64,000 nucleotides of DNA from Actinernus sp. WN-2022 (GCA_030867875.1 JAOWCC010000019.1:108566047-108630046); one strand, 5' to 3'. Counted from the stretch's first letter, positions 31,486-42,902 are shown. A program made the numbers and translations. The notes: generated from the letters alone by a model not told the origin.

Positions 31486-32213
31486 AGGGATACCCGAGTG
31501 AAAAACACATTGGGGCTCAAAAGAATCTTCAACATGTTCTTTGTTCAGAAAATGTATTAAAATTTGATCAAACGTTTTTAGTATTAAGAACGAGCACCTC
31601 AAAGTTGGACCCACGAAGACATGGGCGCCGCCATCTTTGTTTGCATTTACGGAAGTGACGTCACTTCGTCCCACCAGCGTTCTCACTCTCTCACTTATTA
31701 GGTGTTTTTAGGATGATAAACGCCTTAACTGTACCTCACATACATTGTAGTTCTTATACTTATTCAGAAGTCACTCGAGTCTTTTAAGCCATGTTGTTTT
31801 GCTGTTATTAAATGGCAGTTACGAGACCTAGTTGTTCGTCTGATAATTTCTCGCCTTCCCAATGCTTTTCTTCCTCCTCCCAGTCTTCTGAACTTTTCTC
31901 ATAATGTCGTCTTCATCATAATTCCGGTTTCTGTAAGAATTCCTCTGCAATCTCGATGAAAATATATCCACTTTAATTCCGAGCGTGTGAAAATCATACA
32001 AAGACAAGTAGCCGCGATACGCTGATGGGACGAAGTGACGTCATTTCCGTAAATGCAAACAAAGATGGCGGCGCCCATGTCTTCGCGGGGCCAACTTTGA
32101 GGTGCTCGTTCTTAATACTAAAAACGTTTGATCAAATTTTAATACATTTTCTGAACAAAGAACATGTTGAAGATTCTTTTGAGCCCCAATGTGTTTTTCA
32201 CTCGGGTATCCCT
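31486..32213. mobile_element. 728-bp foldback with TTAA target duplication
   Basis: Arms 31486-31673 and 32026-32213 (188 bases each) are nearly identical inverted copies beginning AGGGATACCCGAGTGAAAAAC. TTAA flanks both sides (31482-31485, 32214-32217). The host ORF2 reads on directly after the right TTAA. In the spacer the minus strand reads a short acidic segment (SSEDWEEEEKHWEGEKLSDE, about 31880-31820) that may be a coding remnant. TTAA targets are used by piggyBac and Kolobok elements. Confidence 0.85.
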
Positions 32214-33785
32214 TTAAAGATATGTACTCAAAAACGGAATGCAGCATTAAAGTACAAAATAAAAGAACTGACTATTTTAAGTATTACCAGAGGAGTGCGA
32301 CAGGGATGCGTCTTGTCTCCTCTACTTTTTAATCTATATTTGAATGATTTGCCTCATATTTTACAAAGCACTAATGACACTGATCCAGTTATTCTGCCAA
32401 ATGGAACCTATCTAAACAGTTTATTTTACGCAGACGATTTAGTTCTGATATCCAGTAGTGCAGCAGGCCTCCAAAAGACCATTAATACACTCCAAACATA
32501 TTGTCAAAATTGTTTTTTATCTATCAATATGAAGAAAACTAAGGCTGTTATTTTCCAAAAACAATGCCGTAAATCTACTCTTGAGAAATATTCGTTCTTT
32601 CTAAATGGTTCACCGATTACAAATTCTCCAGAGTACACTTACTTAGGTTCGACAATCTCATGTAATGGTAGTTTCACGAAATCAAAACAAATCTCAACTG
32701 AGAAAACAAGACGTTCTATTTTCGCAATGAAAAAATATCTCGATTTCCGTAAACTCCCTATCAACATATGTAACAAATTATTTGACACACTATTCAGTCC
32801 TATATTATTGTACAATTCAGAAGTTTGGGGGGCTTATGACAAAATCAATTTCAATAAATGGGAAACAGATCCTATTGAAAGAATACATACCCAATTTTAT
32901 AAACACTACCTTGGGATAAATAGAAGAGCACCAAACGTTGCCTCCCGTAACGAGTCTGGAAGGCTTTCCTTAAAATCTCTAATTTATCGAAACATGTTAA
33001 AATTCTGGATACACCTTGAACAGCTCCCAGAAAATAGTATTGCAAAACAATGTCTTCAGATTTCGAAAGACTTGGCATCCTCCAACAAAAATAGTTTCAT
33101 ATCTTCGATAAATGAGCTTGTACATTTATTCAGTTGAGTCAGGGAATAAAAAAAACATACAGGATATTGACATAAATAAACCAAACAAATGGTTATCCGC
33201 TATGAAACAAAATATAGATAATCAATCACAGTTACATCAATTACATCTCATAAATTCAAATAGAAAACTAGTATTTTATTCAATGTTCAAACATGATACA
33301 AAGGCTTCTCCATACATAGAGCTGATAAAAAATTCAGATCACCGAAGAATGACTGCAAAACTTAGATCGGGAAATCATAATTTAGGGATAGAAACAGGCA
33401 GACACTCTTGTCCCAAAATACCCGAAGCTTCAAGGATATGTGAAATGTGTGTCACAAATGAAGTAGAAAACGAAATACATTTCACATTTCATTGCAGCTT
33501 ATATAATAACATTAGAAAAGTATTCTTCGACGACATTTGTAATAAATACAAACATTTTACAAACTTAAATATCAAAGACAAAACTTTATTTCTCTTTAAT
33601 AACATAGACCCATTTGTATGTAAGAAATTGGCTCACTATATTTTTGAAGCCTTTGAAATACGAAATCATTGTAATATTAGAAATTGTTCTCAAAGTTAGT
33701 TTAGCTTCTTTTAGTTATGTTGTTTATGTTTTAGGCAATACCATTTATGTATATGTGATGCTAATAATAAAGTTTATACCAAGTA

Positions 33786-33806
33786 TCCCGCGTAATGTGA
33801 CTCGGA
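33786..33806. other. Junction between two tail-to-tail retrotransposon 3' ends
   Basis: The plus-strand element ends near 33783 and the minus-strand element ends near 33807, so two 3' tails face each other across about 20 bases. Confidence 0.6.
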
Positions 33807-33873
33807 CATTATAATAATACTTTATTCCAATACACCATCATTGGTACCTAGGAAATACATACATAATATTAAT

Positions 33874-36540
33874 CTAATCGAGGCAGCTACAATCATTAAA
33901 AATAGTTGTTACATCATATATATATTTTGCCGTAAGCTTCACAATAGAATCATCTGTCATCGATAGGCAATACATAAACAAATCTCTGTTGCCAAGGAAA
34001 CCGAACGAGCTATTAACCTTTAACAAGTTACTTCGGAAATTATCTCTGACAACTACTAGTTTACTATTATTGCAATCGGAGAAATAGTGTACCTCATCAT
34101 CAACTACGTTCGAATTACAAATTGTGCATACACGCGAGTCATGGGCGACATTTGTGTATCGACCAGATTCAACGGGAAATTTATGTGCAGATATCCTAAG
34201 CCTTGTCACCGCTTGACGATGCTTAACATTTGAGATTCGAGATAAATAGTTCTCAAAACCTATTCTTCGTTTTACAAGATTGAATGTTCGCAGTTTACTA
34301 CTCCGTTGAATCTGATCAGCCCATGCAATATTATATTGTCTGTATAATTCAGACTTTAGATATTTAGCGAGGAACTTAATGTTATTAGTAGGTGTTATAA
34401 CGATATCCTTTAAAGACTCGATATTACACATTTCTAACAGGTAATCAGTGAATTTAATACCCTGAAAATTTGATTGGATACACACAGTGCAGCTTTCCCA
34501 ACTAATTCGTCTTCATATAAAGAATATTTTACACGTAGCCAATATTTGATCACCAAAATAGAAATGTGTACCATCAACGGTACTCTGCCCAGTTCCGCAT
34601 ATACCGCTAAATTAGTGGACTTGCAATGCACCCCAAAAATCCGCTTGCAGAACTTCAAATGCAGTTTTTCTATGTCGGAGACTGCACTGAAAAACTTACT
34701 CCTGAACATACACTCCCCAAACTTCACACCCATATAGTAGTACTGGCGACACAAGCGTTGAGAATAGTTTCAAAAGCACTTTGATTGGTGTATTATCTAA
34801 ATTAGAAAAACTCCGAAATATACTATGATATGCACGTAACGCTTTATTGTACAATGCCTTTCGAGCAAGTTTGAAGCCGCCACCATAATGGCACGTTATT
34901 CCTAAGTATGAATACTCATCAACGCATTTTAACAAATCCCCTTCAAGATACCAGTTAGAGTTAATATACAAACGCCGTTGGCCTCTGGTACCGAAAATTA
35001 AAACTTTGGACTTTTTCAAATTAACCTTCAGTCTCCATTTTTTGTCATAACTTCCGATCCTCCGTAGGCAATTGTTTAACCCAGACTCTGACTGAGATAA
35101 AAACACTAAATCGTCTGCATAAAGCAAACAGTTTAAATTAATATCCCCTAACGTTACCGAATCACAATATGGCGCGTTGAAGATTTCCGGGATATCGTTT
35201 ATGAAAACATTAAACAAAGTGGGGCTGAGATTACACCCCTGCTTAACTCCAATGAACGATTGAAAGAAATGAGTTACCCCGTGGGATAATTTAACCACCG
35301 ATTTAACAGAGGAGTACATACTTAAAGGATCTGTATAAACTTTCTACTACAACCATATTGAATCAATTTGAAAAATAAACCCTCTCTCCACACACTATCA
35401 TAAGCCTTCCTAAAATCGATGAAACATGCAAACAATGGTTTCTGACGGCTTTTGTAGAAATCAATTAGGGTTTTCAAAACCAGCACATAGTCGGACGTCC
35501 TGAACCCATGCCGAAAACCGATTTGACATTTATTCAAAATATCATTCTCATGTAAGAAAGCATTGAAACGGGTATTCATAATTAAGGTGAAAAATGTACC
35601 CAAACAACTGCTAATGCAGATCCCCCTGTAATTCTCAGGATCCAAACGACTTCCTGACTTGTGAATTGGCACGATATAACCTTCCGACCACGCTCGAGGA
35701 AACACACCACGCGTTAACACTGCATTGAAAAGCTTGACATAGTAAGGTGCTAACACGTTCACAGAGATCTTTATTATTTCGTTATTGACCGAGTCTCCAG
35801 CACTCGCTTTTCTATGCTTGAGTTTCTTAGCTATATCACAGACTTCTTTAACAGAAAAGGGTACATCAAGAATGTCATTAGTATTGGCAGCCCAAAACCG
35901 ATAATCCCGCTGTACAATATGTGCTTCGTTACTTTGAAATAATTATACCACTCTGCCGGCGATACATCATCTGAAATCCCTGTAGATCGGCGCGATTTTA
36001 ACGAGTTTACGAGTTTCCAGAACTATTTTTGACTCCTCTCTTCCATTAATTGGATTTTGTTTAACAAGTCGTTTTGAAAGGTTCTTTTCAACCGTTTTAT
36101 AAGACGTTTATAATCCTTTTTTGTAGTGAAAAATTTAAGTCTTAAAAAAGGATCATTAGGATATTTTGAAACTAGATACCCTAATTTTTTCAATTCTTTT
36201 TTAAAGGAATGGCAACTCCTGTCAAACCACTTGGGCTTTTGAATTTTGGACCTTTGTTTAATTCTCGAAGCTTGTCCCCTTTTAACCTGGGCAATGTTCT
36301 TGGAAACATTAACTATAACATTAGTGAACTTACTAAACAAAGAATCTATTCCTAAATCACTTGACCTTGGTGAATCAAATATATCATTCATCTCAGTAAG
36401 AATATTTTCACTATCAAATCTTTCACGAAGCGCAGACTCGCAATCATCACTCCATATAAATGACATCGGAAGTGGGGACATATCTAGTATATGTTCCTTC
36501 TCTACACTAGGTTCAGCCTTGAGAGCAAAAGATAACAAGA
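33874..36540 (-). pseudogene. Reverse transcriptase half of the decayed ORF2
   Basis: Successive minus frames: 36538-36023 (SFIWSDDCESAL, QKPKWFDRSCHSFKKELKK), 35762-35322 (ENYRGICISSCLGTFF, GFRHGFRTSDYVL, CFIDFRKAYDSVW), 35319-34696 (FIGVKQGCNLSPTLFN, LLYADDLVFLS, YLGITCHYGGGF, LLYGCEVWGVY), then 34754-34434 and 34485-33874 with CTICNSNVVDDEVHYFSDC, the C-terminal Cys/His cluster. The catalytic YADD is present but frames shift at least four times. Confidence 0.85.
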
Positions 36541-36910
36541 GCCCATCTGGGCTTTCACTCGGGCCACATGAGATTGAAGATAAAATACACTTTCAATTGA
36601 AATCCTTTTAGTAATAACCGAAGGGAAGAATTATTAGCTGAATTTAGCAGTCTTTAGGAGTGGCCGGTAGCGCGGTGACATGCATTCTCTGCTCCCCTAG
36701 TATATATATTTCTCGTGTATGCAAATTAAAGAAGTTGACCTCTACTTATTCATGTACCGCACGCTTACAATTTAGTCTGCTGTTCTCCAGGTTCAGAGTA
36801 CTAATAGATGAGTGTCTCAAATATATGTTTATATTTGTCCAATATTATAAGTTGTATCCTGTCCACCTATACACACTATGCATAACTCGCGCGGTCACAA
36901 CACGAAAAAG

Positions 36911-37127
36911 AGGCCAGTAGGTCCTCTGGAATGTTGAAGTTAAAATACTAGCAGGAGGTGTGAAACGTGTTGAACATGATTGTTTAGTTGAAAAATGTTT
37001 CTTTATAGTACAACCAGCCAGGCGCATAGCAAATTAACGGCATTGTTTCACTGAACATTCGTTCAGTGCATTTCACAATCTCCCCGGGCGCTTCAATTTC
37101 AACATTCCAGAGGACCTACTGGCCTCG
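36911..37127. repeat. Foldback inside the Helentron-like element
   Basis: GAGGCCAGTAGGTCCTCTGG at 36911 and its complement CCAGAGGACCTACTGGCCTC at 37108 are perfect 20-bp ends; similarity extends to about 32 bases per arm. Confidence 0.85.
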
Positions 37128-37371
37128 TTGACATGCTAGTTACCAGGACTTATGCATAGGGTCTATGATGGAGCTATCATATGATATATTTCTCTACTGT
37201 TCATTCTACCCTGCGGCTCTTTATCGCAGCTCGCGTCCATATCAGGTATTTATTAACTGAAATGCCTGTTGGTTATATACCCTCCTTCCCAAAACTGACC
37301 TGCTCATTATATTACAGAACTATAAAGGGAACTGTTGGAAGCCTTTAATTTCTCGAACCAAAACATCGGCC

Positions 37372-37949
37372 GTGAGAGGATTCTTGTTTAAGTTGACCTT
37401 GAGGGTTGAATATTACTTCGCTCATCATAAATTATTCTGTGCGAGTGTTTATTTCTCCGGGGTATTTCTGACAGCCAAAAACACGCTCAAAATTATTTTA
37501 GTGCATGTTGGCCTACAGATCACGGTGTTTGCGCTGGTATGTATTATGACCGAGAGGCATAAAACCTACGAAACGTACCTCAAACAAGAATACCGTCCGA
37601 TGGCAAAATCTATCAGCGCCACGAGGTCAACAAATCGACAAAGAAATGCAGATATAAACACGCAATGATTTCAACCTCACCGTACCTTATCTCAGCTTTG
37701 CTCTTGAGTTTGAGTTCGGCTTTGTTAAAGGCTTCTTATTCAGTTGTATGGTATTGTGCAGTATATTTGAGTATACCAATCCACAGAGATTCAAATAACA
37801 AAGCCGTGGCGAAAGAGAAGCTTAAACGAGAAATATTTTTTCCTCCTAGAAAAATACAACATCTTGCCCTTTCTAGTTCTATCGAAGAAGCCTTGGTTTC
37901 AGCAGAAAGGAAAACGCTAAATTCCAATTCGATATGTGTGGATCTTTGA
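37372..37949 (+). other. Two overlapping open frames with hydrophobic segments, unknown
   Basis: Plus-strand frames 37372-37668 (LKIILVHVGLQITVFALVCI, then basic NRQRNADINTQ) and 37665-37949 (LISALLLSLSSALLKASYSV, later a charged tail). Both have a potential membrane segment and a charged C-terminal part. They lie antisense within the Helentron-like element. No family is recognised; they could be chance open frames or captured gene pieces. Confidence 0.2.
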
Positions 37950-38352
37950 GTCCTTCAGGTCCGGCGTCGTGTCGTATATAAAATCACAGGCCATCTGAGT
38001 AAAAAACGCGGTCCTTCGGCTCCGACAAGAGCGCCAGTTGCAATATCCTGAGCCTGTTGGAAGGCTTTCGCACGAGTGAAGTTAAATAAAACATTAAACT
38101 GCTTACATTTGAGAGATGGGACTCCAAATTTGAGAGAGATTTGCTCGCGGATCCACCATTTTGATTTACTGTATAAAATTATGTAAATATTTTAACCTGG
38201 CGAGTGTTACGTGACCAGCACAGTGCGATCTGATTGGTGTGAATTTCACCTTTAACGCATGCGCAGAACGCTTGCTACACTGAATAAAATAAAGTAACGA
38301 CTTGCAGTTTTAAGACTCGTTGCTGCCAGAGGCAGCCCGAGTAAAAAGCAAT

Positions 38353-39055
38353 GATGCGAAAACTCTGTCATATCTGATACAGAGAAATGGTTTATCAATC
38401 GGAAGAGTTCAGGGGAGACGATTGCATAATCGACCACGCTAGCCCCATTATAGGTATGACACGTAAATTGACCAAGGAAGTCTCCGTTCGTTCTACCGTT
38501 CAAAATAACCAGACCATTCCCACAACATAACTCCGACAACGACCTCCCATACGAATTTACATGACTATCTCGCGATTTCCGTGGCACAAGTCACACCAAC
38601 CGGATTACCACCACATGTACTGTGGTGTCATCTACAAAATCATCTAAATGCCCCAATCTAGAGTTAAAATCCCCACACAACATAACTTCGCCTAGTCTAG
38701 AAAATTTATAAATACTCTCTTGTAGAAATTCAAAATGGTCGCAGTCTAATCTTCTTTCTCTAGGGGAATTTTGCGGAGGAATGTAAACTGTACAAACAAA
38801 TAAATCTCGCTTCAAATCAAAGAAATCTTTCTCTATCTTCCACCAGACGAATTCCTCGTTACTCTCCTTATCGAGAAACTTAATACCCGGCTTTCTTAGA
38901 TTAGACTTTACTTATTCGACATTTTCCTCCATTTCGAAAACGAATAAAACCCATCCGGAAATCTTCATCATCCAACTTTCCTGCAAGACCCTCGATATTG
39001 CAAGAACAGAACTTCAAAAACTTCTCGCCTAACATAGCCGTTGTCATTATTCTAA
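38353..39055 (-). pseudogene. Endonuclease half of the decayed ORF2
   Basis: Minus reading from 39055: MTTAMLGEKFLKFCSCNIEG (like the FLRFCSWNVEG start of the intact relative), then a deletion of roughly 30 codons, then FVCTVYIPPQNSPRERR, EVMLCGDFNSRLG (metal site) and, after a frameshift near 38590, HVNSYGRSLSELCCGNG, VVDYAIVS and TEFSHH at the breakpoint with the Helentron-like insertion. Confidence 0.8.
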
Positions 39056-39247
39056 CCTATTCGGCCATATCAGTCAACATAACAACTTATGAACAAACAA
39101 AAATAAATAATAATAATAATAATAATAATCTTTAATCCATTAAACACCAACTTTGGCACATTAGGATACAAATTCATATACATCAATATATTTAAAAATA
39201 TATATATATGAAGGTACGATCTGAATATTAAATTCAAATATAGTAAA

Positions 39248-42200
39248 TCAAGTATTATTACAATTATTAAATAAATCCAATATCTCCTTACAATATCTTA
39301 AAACCAGTTTCACAATAGAATCGTCATGCATACTAAAAATATATAAAAATAGCTCTTTTGGATCAAGCATAGCAAACGAACTGTTGATATTGTATAAATC
39401 GTTCATAAATAAACTTCTAACTTGTTCAATTTTCCCATGAACGCACGACATTAAAATATGATATTCATCACCAATTTCATTCGAATTGCATAGTGTGCAC
39501 TTACGATCATCGTATTGTATATTGCTGTAGCGACCAGACTCAACAGGAAGTCGATGTGCTGACAGTCGTAACCTGGTTACAGCTTGACGACACTTAACAT
39601 TTGCATCGGTAAGGTATCTCTCAAAACCGAAATTGATCTTAACTTTACTGAGAGTACGCAATTTACCACCTGATCGACTTTGTTGAGTGTGTTCCCTCCA
39701 GTAAAGAGAAAATAGATTATATAATTTTGTTTTTAGGTATCTGCCTAAATTAGGTAATTGTTTATTCGAAACGTTGAACTCATGTAACGATTTTAACTCA
39801 CACATACGTAACAAGTAATTGGTAAAAACGACTGACTGTTGATTAGAACAGATACAAACTCTCGCAGCTAAACCGACGAGAGTGTTTTGATAAGACGCAT
39901 CCTTAATACGAAACCAAAACTTCGCCACCAGGGTAGAAACTTGTACAATCAAGGGTACTCTTCCTAATTCACCATACACCGCCAAGTTGGTAGTTTTGGA
40001 ATGAACTCCCAAAATACGTTTTAAAAACTTCAACTGAAGTTTTTCCATATAATTTATCACCTTGAATATTTTTGATTTAAACACGCCGAAAGAGGGTATT
40101 CTCCCCAGCAAATTCACACCCCAAATCTCACAGCCGTACAACAAAACCGGGGAAACGAGAGAAGAGAACAATTTTAGTAACACTTTAACTGGAACATTCT
40201 CCACATTTGAAAGATTTCTCATCATACCATGGTAAGCGCGTAAAGCCTTATTGTATAGAGATTTCATAGCAATCTTAAAATTCCCCGAAAAGTGAAAGGT
40301 TAAGCCCAAGTACATATACTCGTCTACACATTCCAGTTGGTCATCACCAAAAAACCACTTAGATGTTGCATATAATCGTCTTTGAGACTGCGTTCCGAAA
40401 ATCAATACTTTAGATTTTTTCAAATTTACTTTTAGTTTCCATTTTCTAGAATAGGCCTTTAGCTTTCGAAGACAATTTTGTAACCCAGATTCTGATTCCG
40501 ACAACAATACTAAATCATCGGCATAAAGAAGGCAGTTTAGTCTAGAATCACCTAGCCTCACCGGATCACACGAAGAAGAGAATATACTAGGTATATCATT
40601 AATAAAAATATTGAATAATGTCGGACTAAGATTGCACCCTTGTTTTACACCAACAAATGACTGAAAATAAGGAGTAATACCCTGTTCAAGCTTTACCGCT
40701 GACTTAACCGAAGAGTACATACTTAAAAGAATACCAACAAATTTTCTACTGCATCCATATCTAATCAATTTAAAAAACAGCCCTTCCCTCCAAACACTAT
40801 CATAAGCTTTCCTGAAATCAACAAAACAAGCAAACAACGGATTACGTTTCGACTTATAGTAATCGATCAGCGTTTTTAGTACTAACAAATGATCAGACGT
40901 TCGAAAACCATGTCTAAAACCAATCTGGTACTTATTTAAAATGTGGTTTTCGTTTAAGAAAGAGTTCAAACGTGAATTGAGAATCAAAGTGAAAAATTTT
41001 CCTAAACAACTACCAATGCAAATGCCTCGGTAATTACCGGGATCCGCTTTGTCTCCTGACTTATGGAGCGGCACGATGAGGCCTTCCGACCAAACACGCG
41101 GGAACACTCCACAGGATAACACGATATTAAAAAGTTTCACAAAATATGGACCCAAAACGCCAATTGAAATCTTAATTATTTCGTTTGTCAACGAGTCACC
41201 AGCACTAGCCTTCTTGTTTTTAAGTTTTTTTGACAATTCACAAATTTCCTCCAAAGTCACAGGCTCATCAAGAATTTCATCACTCTTGACGGCCCAAAAA
41301 TTATAATCTTTCACAATACGAGCTTCGCTACTGGTATTTTCAGAAGAAAAAATTACTTTGTTGAGATTGCAGAAATAATTAAACCATTCTACAGGAGAAA
41401 CATTACTTGTACCTCCAGCAGTATTATTCGATTTAATTGAATTTACCAGATTCCAAAACTCTTTAGGATTAGAATCTGCTGCGTCTTTAATTTTATCCAA
41501 AAGATCGCTATGAAACTTTCTCTTTAACTTCTTTGTCAGTTTTTTATACTCTTTTTTCGTAGCAAAAAAATTGTGTCTTAAGAAGGGGTCATTAGGATAT
41601 TTCGAAAGCAACTTGGCTACATTCCGCAATTCTTTTTTAAGGTCATGACAACTCTTGTCAAACCATCTTTGCTTTTGCACTGTTCTCGTTTTAAAATTAC
41701 CAGCTCTCTTCCTCCTAAATGGAATTACTTTTTTGGCCGCGTTTAGAATCACTCCCGTAAAATTACCAATTGTAGAATCAACGTCAACATCGACACTACT
41801 AACACTCAAAGACGAAAACACACCTTCCATATCATTAAGAACATTCTCAGAACTAATAGCATCGTGTAATGCTTCTTTAAGGTTCTCATTCCACCGGAAA
41901 GCCATAGGATGGGGTGTTAATTCTAATTGACTAACAGATCCCTCTGGAATTTTAGTTTTCATAGCAAATGATAAGAGAGAGTGATGAGAAAATTCCGTAA
42001 CTGTCGAAACTGAAAAATGAGTAATTAACGAAAAAAGATAATGAGAGACAATAGCATAATCTACTACACTGGCACCGTTGTAAGTGAAGCAAGTGAATTG
42101 ACCAAGGAAATCCCCTTTAGATCTTCCATTTAAAGCTATTAAGTCATTTCCACAACATAGTTCGGCTAATGATCTACCGTACGCGTTCACGTGATCATCT

Positions 42201-42769
42201 CTCGAATTCCGTCTATCAATCGGGAAAGGAATATTATTAAAAATATCAAAACTCTCAGTAAAATCATCCAAATCACCCATCCTAGCATTGAAGTCGCCAC
42301 ACAACATCACCTCGCCTAAACGAGAAAATTTGTAGATACTAGTCTGAAGAGTTTCAAAGTAATCCACGTCTATTCTCCGCTCTCTAGTGGAGTTTTGTGG
42401 CGGGATATACGCGGTACAGACAAATATATCCCGTGCGACGTTGAAAAAAACCCTATCTAACTTGTACCAAATAAAATCTTCACAACTATCATTGTCCAGA
42501 AATTTTACACCTTTACGAAGTGAAGACTTTACTAGTATAGACACACCACCGGAATTTCTACGAGCATTCTTCGGCATTTTTCTGCACTTAGAAAAGGAAC
42601 AAAACCCGTCAATATTAATATCACTACTATCAGGTTGTAACCACGTTTCAACGAGGGAAATTAAATCAAATTGTTCAATTGTTGAAAGAAAGTCCGAATC
42701 ATTGAGTTTTCCCGATAAACCTTCAACATTCCAGGAACAAAACCTCAAAAAGTTACAACTACCCGGCAT
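39248..42769 (-). CDS. ORF2: apurinic-type endonuclease, reverse transcriptase and C-terminal Cys/His cluster
   Basis: Enzyme for target-primed reverse transcription: the endonuclease nicks target DNA and the RT copies the element RNA from the nick. The start is taken at MPGSCNFLRFCSWNVEG (42769), since the open frame upstream has no ATG; about 1173 residues. Endonuclease residues 1-250: SLVETWL, LCGDFNARMG, VVDYAIVS, TEFSHHS. RT residues about 450-800: NYRGICIGSCLGKFF, CFVDFRKAYDSVW (motif A), GVKQGCNLSPTLFN, LLYADDLVLLS (motif C), YLGLTFHFSGNF. C-terminal CTLCNSNEIGDEYHILMSC gives a CxxC...H...C pattern. No stops or frameshifts. ORF1 lies just upstream on the same strand. Two related broken copies sit at 33.8-39.1 and 26.8-33.8 kb. 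Confidence 0.92.
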   Translation of the reverse strand: MPGSCNFLRFCSWNVEGLSGKLNDSDFLSTIEQFDLISLVETWLQPDSSDINIDGFCSFSKCRKMPKNARRNSGGVSILVKSSLRKGVKFLDNDSCEDFIWYKLDRVFFNVARDIFVCTAYIPPQNSTRERRIDVDYFETLQTSIYKFSRLGEVMLCGDFNARMGDLDDFTESFDIFNNIPFPIDRRNSRDDHVNAYGRSLAELCCGNDLIALNGRSKGDFLGQFTCFTYNGASVVDYAIVSHYLFSLITHFSVSTVTEFSHHSLLSFAMKTKIPEGSVSQLELTPHPMAFRWNENLKEALHDAISSENVLNDMEGVFSSLSVSSVDVDVDSTIGNFTGVILNAAKKVIPFRRKRAGNFKTRTVQKQRWFDKSCHDLKKELRNVAKLLSKYPNDPFLRHNFFATKKEYKKLTKKLKRKFHSDLLDKIKDAADSNPKEFWNLVNSIKSNNTAGGTSNVSPVEWFNYFCNLNKVIFSSENTSSEARIVKDYNFWAVKSDEILDEPVTLEEICELSKKLKNKKASAGDSLTNEIIKISIGVLGPYFVKLFNIVLSCGVFPRVWSEGLIVPLHKSGDKADPGNYRGICIGSCLGKFFTLILNSRLNSFLNENHILNKYQIGFRHGFRTSDHLLVLKTLIDYYKSKRNPLFACFVDFRKAYDSVWREGLFFKLIRYGCSRKFVGILLSMYSSVKSAVKLEQGITPYFQSFVGVKQGCNLSPTLFNIFINDIPSIFSSSCDPVRLGDSRLNCLLYADDLVLLSESESGLQNCLRKLKAYSRKWKLKVNLKKSKVLIFGTQSQRRLYATSKWFFGDDQLECVDEYMYLGLTFHFSGNFKIAMKSLYNKALRAYHGMMRNLSNVENVPVKVLLKLFSSLVSPVLLYGCEIWGVNLLGRIPSFGVFKSKIFKVINYMEKLQLKFLKRILGVHSKTTNLAVYGELGRVPLIVQVSTLVAKFWFRIKDASYQNTLVGLAARVCICSNQQSVVFTNYLLRMCELKSLHEFNVSNKQLPNLGRYLKTKLYNLFSLYWREHTQQSRSGGKLRTLSKVKINFGFERYLTDANVKCRQAVTRLRLSAHRLPVESGRYSNIQYDDRKCTLCNSNEIGDEYHILMSCVHGKIEQVRSLFMNDLYNINSSFAMLDPKELFLYIFSMHDDSIVKLVLRYCKEILDLFNNCNNT

Positions 42770-42902
42770 TTGACGAGAACATAATGCCCTATACAGTCTA
42801 AAAAAATATATATATAAAAGATATAACAAAAAGCAGTTCAGCAAGAAATAAGTAAAATAACTAGCAAAAGAAAATAATTAACCACGGAGATTGCCCATAG
42901 CA

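Larger units (their letters stand above)
26819..33785 (+). mobile_element. 5'-truncated non-LTR retrotransposon, split by nested insertions at 28020-32217
   Basis: The ORF2 runs 26819-28019, is interrupted, and resumes at 32218. The endonuclease domain is missing. Before the break are KWNEDSKEKF, KAAGNDKIRNEMLK, SNYRGICVTSCLGKLF and FVDFRKAFDSIWHS (motif A). After it come DMYSKTE in another frame, GVRQGCVLSPLLFNLYLNDL, YADDLVLIS (catalytic) and LGSTISCNGSF, then C-terminal CEMCVTNEVENEIHFTFHC, a Cys/His cluster. Joining across the inserts gives Asn-Leu-Ile-Lys-Asp-Met-Tyr-Ser, but frameshifts near 32290 and 33130 leave it inactive. The 3' end is near 33783 (AATAATAAAGTTTATACC). It belongs to the same broad group as the 39-45 kb element. 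Confidence 0.85.
36541..38352 (-). mobile_element. Helentron-like (Helitron2-type) non-autonomous element
   Basis: In minus orientation it enters the endonuclease at a TT step (CATCATTGCTT / TTGTTATC on either side). The 5' end reads ACTCGGGCTGCC and folds with GGCAGC...CGAGT. At the other end the inverse, GGCCCGAGT, is not terminal but is followed by a hairpin GCCCAGATGGGC and CT. An inverted repeat that is terminal at one end and subterminal, followed by a hairpin, at the other, with a TT target, is the arrangement described for Helentrons. No Rep/helicase is present. The 5' end recurs at 1640-1725. Confidence 0.55.
33807..39060 (-). mobile_element. Decayed non-LTR retrotransposon, split by a Helentron-like insertion
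   Basis: Minus-strand element whose ORF2 5' end is near 39055 and whose 3' tail (AATAAAGTATTATTATAATG) is at about 33807-33828. It is a close relative of the intact element at 39.1-45.1 kb. The endonuclease half (39055-38353) and RT half (36540-33874) are separated by 36541-38352. Several frameshifts and a deletion in the endonuclease make it inactive. Confidence 0.85.
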
